Notes under the pieces: model-generated
What the model was told of the DNA's origin: nothing
Seen by the model: only the letters and a program-made list of their open reading frames with translations
The model's database searches: none
Position numbers and translations under genes: made by a program
Part shown: positions 59,752 to 64,000 of the stretch, one piece after another
Numbering within the stretch: position 1 is the stretch's first letter
Layout of the letters: the number at the start of each line of letters is the position of its first letter
NCBI RefSeq assembly: GCF_010731115.1
Contig: NZ_AP022616.1
Span: 1,488,001 to 1,552,000 of the forward strand
Length of the DNA: 64,000 nucleotides
Origin: Mycolicibacterium phocaicum
GTDB taxonomy: Bacteria; Actinomycetota; Actinomycetes; Mycobacteriales; Mycobacteriaceae
Direction: 5' to 3'

Positions 59752-60699
59752 TCACGAGGCCGCAATGAACACCTCGTCGTTGTGCCACTCCAAAAACTCT
59801 CTCGCCGGACGATCTGCTCGACGGTCGGGGAGATTGATGCGTTGGCCCTCCCGCTGATAGAACCAGTCACCGTTGCCGAAGCGCTCACGCAGCGCGGGGC
59901 TGACCCGTAATCGGTGCTTGGGGTCGACCGCAATGAAGCCACGGTCAAACAGCGTGTGAACGTCCGAGCGCAGCAGCAAGCCGTTGTCGATGCGATGGTC
60001 ACCACCCGCCGCGACCGGAAATATGTGCGCCGCTTCGAGAACCGGTCGCACTTTGTCGCCGGTGATCGCACAGTGGTGGTTGTAGGTTTCGGCGACAACC
60101 GCCTTGAAGGCCTGCTGACCGATGCGCGGGACCGCGAGGACCGGCGCGCCGCGCGTCATCTCCGACAGCAACGGAACGTGGGCGTCGGCGAGGAGTTGAT
60201 ACTGCAGCAACGCTTCGACGACCGAGTGCCCTGGCCCGATCGACTCGAGGTCGTAAGCTCGCCCACGAACGAGGTTGAGCGCGAAGTCGTCTGGGGCAGG
60301 CAGAGTCTCACCCTCATCGAACAACACCACGTTGTTCAGGTAGACGCATCCGATCAGGGGGTCCTCGAACCGGCCAAGCGGATGGTTCCGATACTGCTCG
60401 ATGCTCGCTCGCAACTGCTCAAACGAATCAACCCCGTTCGCGGCGCCGAGCAAGTCCCACGCTTCTCCGACGGTTGAACGCGCGAAGCCGGAGAACATGC
60501 CCACCCCGACAATGCGGTTACTCAGCGCAGGATATTTGCGGTCAACGTGTGTCTTGAAGACAAACGCCTGACCTCGCGCAATAGCACCAAACCCCTGACC
60601 CGCGCTCGGCAGCCAGAAGTTGACTTCGTCATGCTCCGGACCGCTGGCGAGCAGACGGCGATACCAGTCAAGGTCAGTGACGCCGACGTACGCGTTCAT
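59752..60699 (-). CDS. HNH endonuclease
   Basis: A 315-residue cytosolic protein with a C-terminal HNH nuclease domain (about 195-270): AFKAVVAETYNHHCAITGD, then the metal-binding EAAHIFPVAAGGDHRIDNG and LLLRSDVHTLFDRGFIAV. The N-terminal 190 residues are a separate, unrecognised domain (EVNFWLPSAGQGFGAIARG, then FGFA-type strands) that may recognise the target. Restriction-type HNH enzymes with this C-terminus occur widely in defence islands. Its ATG overlaps the XRE gene by 4 bp, and it neighbours a PglW-like gene. Confidence 0.85.
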   Translation of the reverse strand: MNAYVGVTDLDWYRRLLASGPEHDEVNFWLPSAGQGFGAIARGQAFVFKTHVDRKYPALSNRIVGVGMFSGFARSTVGEAWDLLGAANGVDSFEQLRASIEQYRNHPLGRFEDPLIGCVYLNNVVLFDEGETLPAPDDFALNLVRGRAYDLESIGPGHSVVEALLQYQLLADAHVPLLSEMTRGAPVLAVPRIGQQAFKAVVAETYNHHCAITGDKVRPVLEAAHIFPVAAGGDHRIDNGLLLRSDVHTLFDRGFIAVDPKHRLRVSPALRERFGNGDWFYQREGQRINLPDRRADRPAREFLEWHNDEVFIAAS

Positions 60700-60995
60700 T
60701 CGAAGATCGCCGTCACCAACTCGGGTACAGACACTCCTAATACGTCGCTCAACGCGACGAGTGTCGACAGCCGCGGGTTCGCCGGCCTCTTGGTCCTGCG
60801 GTTGCTCAGACCGTTCTCCAGCAGTTGGTAGTGGTTGCGGCTCATGCCCGCAGCTTCAGCCACCACTTCCTGAGTGAGCCCACGCGCTTCGCGCAGATTG
60901 CTTAGTCGTCGCCCGAGAGCCTGCGCCAGAGCTCGTTCGATCTCGGACTGCGGCACCCCTGCAATCTGCCGAGGCACCAATTCGCCGTCGACCAT
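60696..60995 (-). CDS. XRE-family HTH regulator
   Basis: A 99-residue XRE regulator with a helix-turn-helix at about 28-90 (LSNLREARGLTQEVVAEAAGMSRNHYQLLENG, with the long LSNRRTKRPANPRLSTL turn). It is probably the controller (C protein type) of the HNH gene it overlaps by 4 bp, and perhaps of the divergent PglW-like gene. Its own start codon sits inside one copy of a direct repeat that is a likely binding site. Confidence 0.88.
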   Translation of the reverse strand: MVDGELVPRQIAGVPQSEIERALAQALGRRLSNLREARGLTQEVVAEAAGMSRNHYQLLENGLSNRRTKRPANPRLSTLVALSDVLGVSVPELVTAIFE

Positions 60996-61047
60996 CTATA
61001 CATGGCTTATGATCCGGATTGGTGGATGTCGCCGTCTATAGATGGCT
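60992..61047. promoter_or_regulatory. Repeat operator between XRE-HNH and the PglW-like gene
   Basis: CTATACATGGCT (60997-61008) and CTATAGATGGCT (61036-61047) match at 11 of 12 positions, and CCATCTATA (60992-61000) is the exact inverse of TATAGATGG (61037-61045). The repeats bracket the divergent promoter region and overlap the XRE start codon, a layout typical of autoregulation by XRE repressors. Binding by the adjacent XRE protein is inferred. Confidence 0.5.
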
Positions 61048-61134
61048 AGAGCGAAGGGGGCAGGTGATCAGTTACATCACCGGCACCTTGTTCAGCCCGC
61101 TCCGCGATTCGCCCGTACTCCCCGCCGAGCAGCC

Positions 61135-64000
61135 ATGAAAGACGGTCGCTGGGTCACGATCGCTGACTCGCAGTTCGCACACGAAAAGGAAGGCCTCGAC
61201 GCCGTCAAGCGGGTGCTTCCCGACGCGCCGCCGTTCCGGGCCTGGGCCAACTTCGAATTCCGCGACAATCGCGGCCGCTGGCACGAGGTCGACCTACTGG
61301 TCCTGGCCCGCGACACCCTCTATCTGATCGAGCTCAAGCACTACCGCGGCATCCTGCGCGGCAACGACCACGTCTGGATGCGTGACGGGCATCGCGCCGA
61401 GGACTCACCGCTCCTGCTGGCTCGTCGCAAGGCCCAGTACTTCGCCTCACTGCTCAAAGACGCTATGCGCCAACGCGGTGGGCCGGAGGCCGCAAGAAAG
61501 ATCCCGTTCGTCCAGGAATTGGTGTTCCTGCACCACGAGCAGTTCGTCTGCGATCTGCCCTCAAGTTCCCGGATCAATCTCTACGGCTTGGACGGTCACA
61601 CCCGAACCACCGGACTGCCGGGCATCTCCGAGCGGCTGATGGCTCCAGCCCGCCGCGAACCGATCTCTGAGCATGACAGCAAGCTCATCGCCGGCCTCAT
61701 GAAAGCCATCGGACTGGCACCCCGGCGCCAACGCGAAGTCGGCTCCTGGATCATCGACGATCAGCCACTCGGTGATGGCGACGGTTGGCAGGACTGGCCG
61801 GCGTTTCATCACGTCAACACCGAAGACCACGCGCGAATCCGGTTCTACACCACGGCCCCTGGCGCGACGGCAGCCGATGTGCACGCACACAAACAGGCCG
61901 TCACTCACGAGTACAACCTGCTGTCTCGGCTCACCTACGACGGTCTCCAGGCACCCAAGGACCTGGTCAACGAGCCGGAGCTGGGTATCGGTCTGGTGTT
62001 CGGGCAGCCGAAAGCCGATACCCCGCTCGACCTTTGGCTGGCCGACCACAAAGACACGGTCACGCTGGCCGAGCAGTTGGACCTGATCGCCAAGATCGCC
62101 GACATCGTGCACTACGCCCACCGCAACCGGGTAGTGCATCGCACACTGAACCCGCGCGCCATCGCGATCCGCGAGCGTGGCAAGACACTGCTGCCCCAGG
62201 TCACCGACTGGGACAGCGCCGGCGTGCTGCCAGCCAACCCCGATACAGAGGTCAGCCGGCTGTCGTCGGGGTCGCTGAGCCTGATGGCCGGCACGCCCAG
62301 CGACACTGCACGGTTGTTCGCCGCACCCGAAGGCCAGCGGCCCACTGATCCCGCCCGCATCGATGTGTTCGGCCTTGGCGCCCTTGCTTTTTACATCCTC
62401 ACCGGCGGAACCGCGCCCGCCACCGAACGGGGCGAACTGCTCGACCGGCTGCGGCGTGACCGCGGGCTGGACCTGGCGGCCGAGCTGCCGCAAGTGCGGA
62501 CTCCGTTGCGGCAGTTGGTTCTTGATGCCACGCATCCGAGCCCAGCCGAACGCACCGCCGATGTCGCCGATTTCGTAGCTCAACTCGCCGCGCTCAATGA
62601 GAAACTGTTCGAGAAATCCACCGGCACCGACCCGTTGGAAGCTTCCCCGGGCGCCGAATTGGCCGACGGACGATTCCTCTACAAGCGGCGCCTCGGCGCG
62701 GGGTCGACGGCGGTAGGCATCCTGGTCGAAGACCGTCAGGCCGGCGAGGCCGAGCGAGTGTTGAAGGTAGCCAGGGACTCTGAGGCTGCTGAACGACTTG
62801 CCGCCGAAGCCCAGATTCTCGGCCGGTTGGACAACAACGAACGGATCGTCACGCTCCACGCGATGGTGCCGGTTGGTCCGCGCATGGCGCTGGTGCTACA
62901 GAACGCCGGACGCACCACGCTGGCCGAGGAACTGACCGGCGGCCGCCGGTTGTCCATCGACGTGCAACAGCGCTGGGGTACTGACCTGCTGACCGCGCTG
63001 GTGACCCTGGAACGCAAAGGCATCACCCACCGCGACATCAAACCGTCGAATCTGGGTGTTTACCAGTCAAGTTCACGCGCCAACACGCATCTGGTGATGT
63101 TCGACTTCTCGATGGCCGGCGTCGATCCCCGCAACGTCGAGGCTGGCACTCCCCCATACTTGGATCCGTTCCTGGGCACCGGAACTCGCCGCCAGTACGA
63201 CTCGGCCGCCGAACGTTACGGCGCCGCAGTGGTGCTGTTCGAGATGGCGACCGGCACGACGCCTCAGTACGGACCGGACCGCAACGCCAACCCAGTCACG
63301 GTCGACGACGACATCACGATCAATGCCGCGATGTTCGAGCCCACGTTGGCAGCGGCAATGGTCAGCTTCTTCACCTCGACGTTGTCCCGCGACGTTGAAC
63401 GCCGTCCCGACACTGCCGAGGACATGCTGCGGGCCTGGCAGCAGGTTTTCGACGTCTCGCACACCGACACCGCGAGTGGTGACGAGGCGGCCGAAAAAGC
63501 TGATGCCACAACCACACTCACGGCAGCCGGCCTGAGTCCTCGCGCAGTATCGGCACTGGTGCCCGTCCAGGTCACCACCGTCGGTGAGCTGCTGGCGTTG
63601 GATTCGACGGCGCTGAATCGGTTGGTCGCGCGTGAGGCCAAAGACACCAGCAAGGAGATCAAGGACCGCTACCAGGCGTGGACCAAGCGGTTGGGCAGGC
63701 AGAAGCAGACACCGAAGACCACGCTGATGGGTCTGGACGAGGCGGTGTCTCGGCTCATGTCGGCCGTCTCCGGCCAGCGGGCGTCGACCCGCAAGGATGC
63801 GGCTGCGTTGATCCTCGGTGTCACGCCCGGCCTGGATGCATTCGCAAGTAGCACCGAGCTCGCGGAGAAGCTGGGCAAAGCCACTCAACGTGGACCGCAG
63901 TTGCTCAGAGAGCTGCAGGGTGATTGGGGTAGTAACCCAGCGACGCGCGAGCTGCTGGATGCGGTCATCGACATCGCGCGACGTGTGATCAACGACTACG
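61135..64000 (+). CDS. pglW: PglW-like NERD plus double-kinase protein of a BREX type 2 (Pgl) system (runs off right edge)
   Basis: The first 955 residues of a large protein; the gene continues past the window. Residues 10-120 are a NERD nuclease-like domain with E51-V-D53 and E66-L-K68, a PD-(D/E)xK-type active site. A first kinase-like domain is degenerate: H335-R-T replaces HRD and D358-W-D replaces DFG. A second kinase domain looks active: glycine loop GAGSTAVG (521 on), Lys544, H632-R-D634 with N639, and D657-F-S in place of DFG. Then come a helix-hairpin-helix like RNA polymerase alpha C-terminus (LSPRAVSALVPVQVTTVGELLALD, about 797) and helical repeats. This is the plan of PglW, the Ser/Thr kinase of phage growth limitation and type 2 BREX. 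An alternative ATG lies at 61042. pglX, pglY, pglZ and others would follow but are out of view. Confidence 0.75.
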   Translation, partial: MKDGRWVTIADSQFAHEKEGLDAVKRVLPDAPPFRAWANFEFRDNRGRWHEVDLLVLARDTLYLIELKHYRGILRGNDHVWMRDGHRAEDSPLLLARRKAQYFASLLKDAMRQRGGPEAARKIPFVQELVFLHHEQFVCDLPSSSRINLYGLDGHTRTTGLPGISERLMAPARREPISEHDSKLIAGLMKAIGLAPRRQREVGSWIIDDQPLGDGDGWQDWPAFHHVNTEDHARIRFYTTAPGATAADVHAHKQAVTHEYNLLSRLTYDGLQAPKDLVNEPELGIGLVFGQPKADTPLDLWLADHKDTVTLAEQLDLIAKIADIVHYAHRNRVVHRTLNPRAIAIRERGKTLLPQVTDWDSAGVLPANPDTEVSRLSSGSLSLMAGTPSDTARLFAAPEGQRPTDPARIDVFGLGALAFYILTGGTAPATERGELLDRLRRDRGLDLAAELPQVRTPLRQLVLDATHPSPAERTADVADFVAQLAALNEKLFEKSTGTDPLEASPGAELADGRFLYKRRLGAGSTAVGILVEDRQAGEAERVLKVARDSEAAERLAAEAQILGRLDNNERIVTLHAMVPVGPRMALVLQNAGRTTLAEELTGGRRLSIDVQQRWGTDLLTALVTLERKGITHRDIKPSNLGVYQSSSRANTHLVMFDFSMAGVDPRNVEAGTPPYLDPFLGTGTRRQYDSAAERYGAAVVLFEMATGTTPQYGPDRNANPVTVDDDITINAAMFEPTLAAAMVSFFTSTLSRDVERRPDTAEDMLRAWQQVFDVSHTDTASGDEAAEKADATTTLTAAGLSPRAVSALVPVQVTTVGELLALDSTALNRLVAREAKDTSKEIKDRYQAWTKRLGRQKQTPKTTLMGLDEAVSRLMSAVSGQRASTRKDAAALILGVTPGLDAFASSTELAEKLGKATQRGPQLLRELQGDWGSNPATRELLDAVIDIARRVINDY

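Noticed and set aside
59588..59857. An 89-codon open frame after the EspC-like gene
   Set aside because: It crosses the 71-bp palindrome and the end of the convergent HNH gene; codon use is not gene-like.
61561..62859. A 432-codon open frame on the minus strand
   Set aside because: Antisense to the NERD-kinase gene, which keeps catalytic motifs in order over 955 residues. The shadow frame has no recognisable domain.

Overview
The window reads as the chromosome of a fast-growing mycobacterium (Mycolicibacterium-type). It is GC-rich, with GTG starts, 4-bp GTGA/ATGA start-stop overlaps and actinobacterial hallmarks: amt-glnB-glnD, a HupB with a PAKK tail, SepIVA, FbiD and LtbR. From about 1 to 55 kb the gene order follows the M. 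tuberculosis H37Rv segment Rv2916c-Rv2994 as I know it (ffh, glnD, glnB, amt, ftsY, smc ... gltX, FAH family, MFS). One large difference stands out: sepIVA lies directly next to coaD, so the PDIM/phenolic-glycolipid locus that separates them in M. tuberculosis is absent.

Layout. 1-12.8 kb: ffh (partial), a divergent FAD monooxygenase with a tandem palindromic operator, the nitrogen operon amt-glnB-glnD with GlnR-like boxes, then ftsY, smc, acyP and an OsmC-like gene. 12.9-16 kb: four tandem paralogous membrane-anchored proteins with Pro/Gly/Tyr-rich N-termini. 16-24.9 kb: leftward rnc-fpg, the DUF177 gene, sepIVA, coaD, rsmD, pyc and a VKOR/DsbA disulfide pair. 25-33.5 kb: lipN, two aldo-keto reductases, a secreted protein of seven 11-residue repeats, a membrane-anchored HNH nuclease, recG and a FakA-like kinase. 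33.7-47.4 kb: rpmB, ung, thiL, DUF3515, ddl, a PLP enzyme, gpsA, fbiD, ppk, mutT1, hupB, leuCD and ltbR. 47.4-55.1 kb: a DUF1800/DUF1501 pair, tRNA-Glu and tRNA-Gln, gltX, a FAH-family gene, a secreted lipase and an MFS transporter.

After the MFS gene the conserved order ends and the content looks accessory. A hypothetical gene is followed by a tight four-gene operon (57.2-59.6 kb) whose products resemble ESX-1 accessory proteins: an EspD/EspH-like acidic protein, a four-helix membrane protein with an unassigned C-terminal domain, an EspA-like WxG protein and an EspC-like protein with a C-terminal YxxxD signal. No ESX core gene is nearby. Next is an XRE-HNH pair facing a large NERD plus double-kinase gene that runs off the right edge. 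That gene looks like PglW, the first gene of type 2 BREX (Pgl) phage defence. The orphan Esp-like cassette and the start of this defence island are the two most interesting parts of the window.

Repeats and control sites: two 71-bp palindromic elements with the same 15-bp arms 53 kb apart, several perfect hairpins between convergent genes, and operator-like repeats before the monooxygenase, amt, ltbR, lipase/MFS and XRE/PglW genes. I saw no insertion sequence, CRISPR array, prophage or riboswitch.
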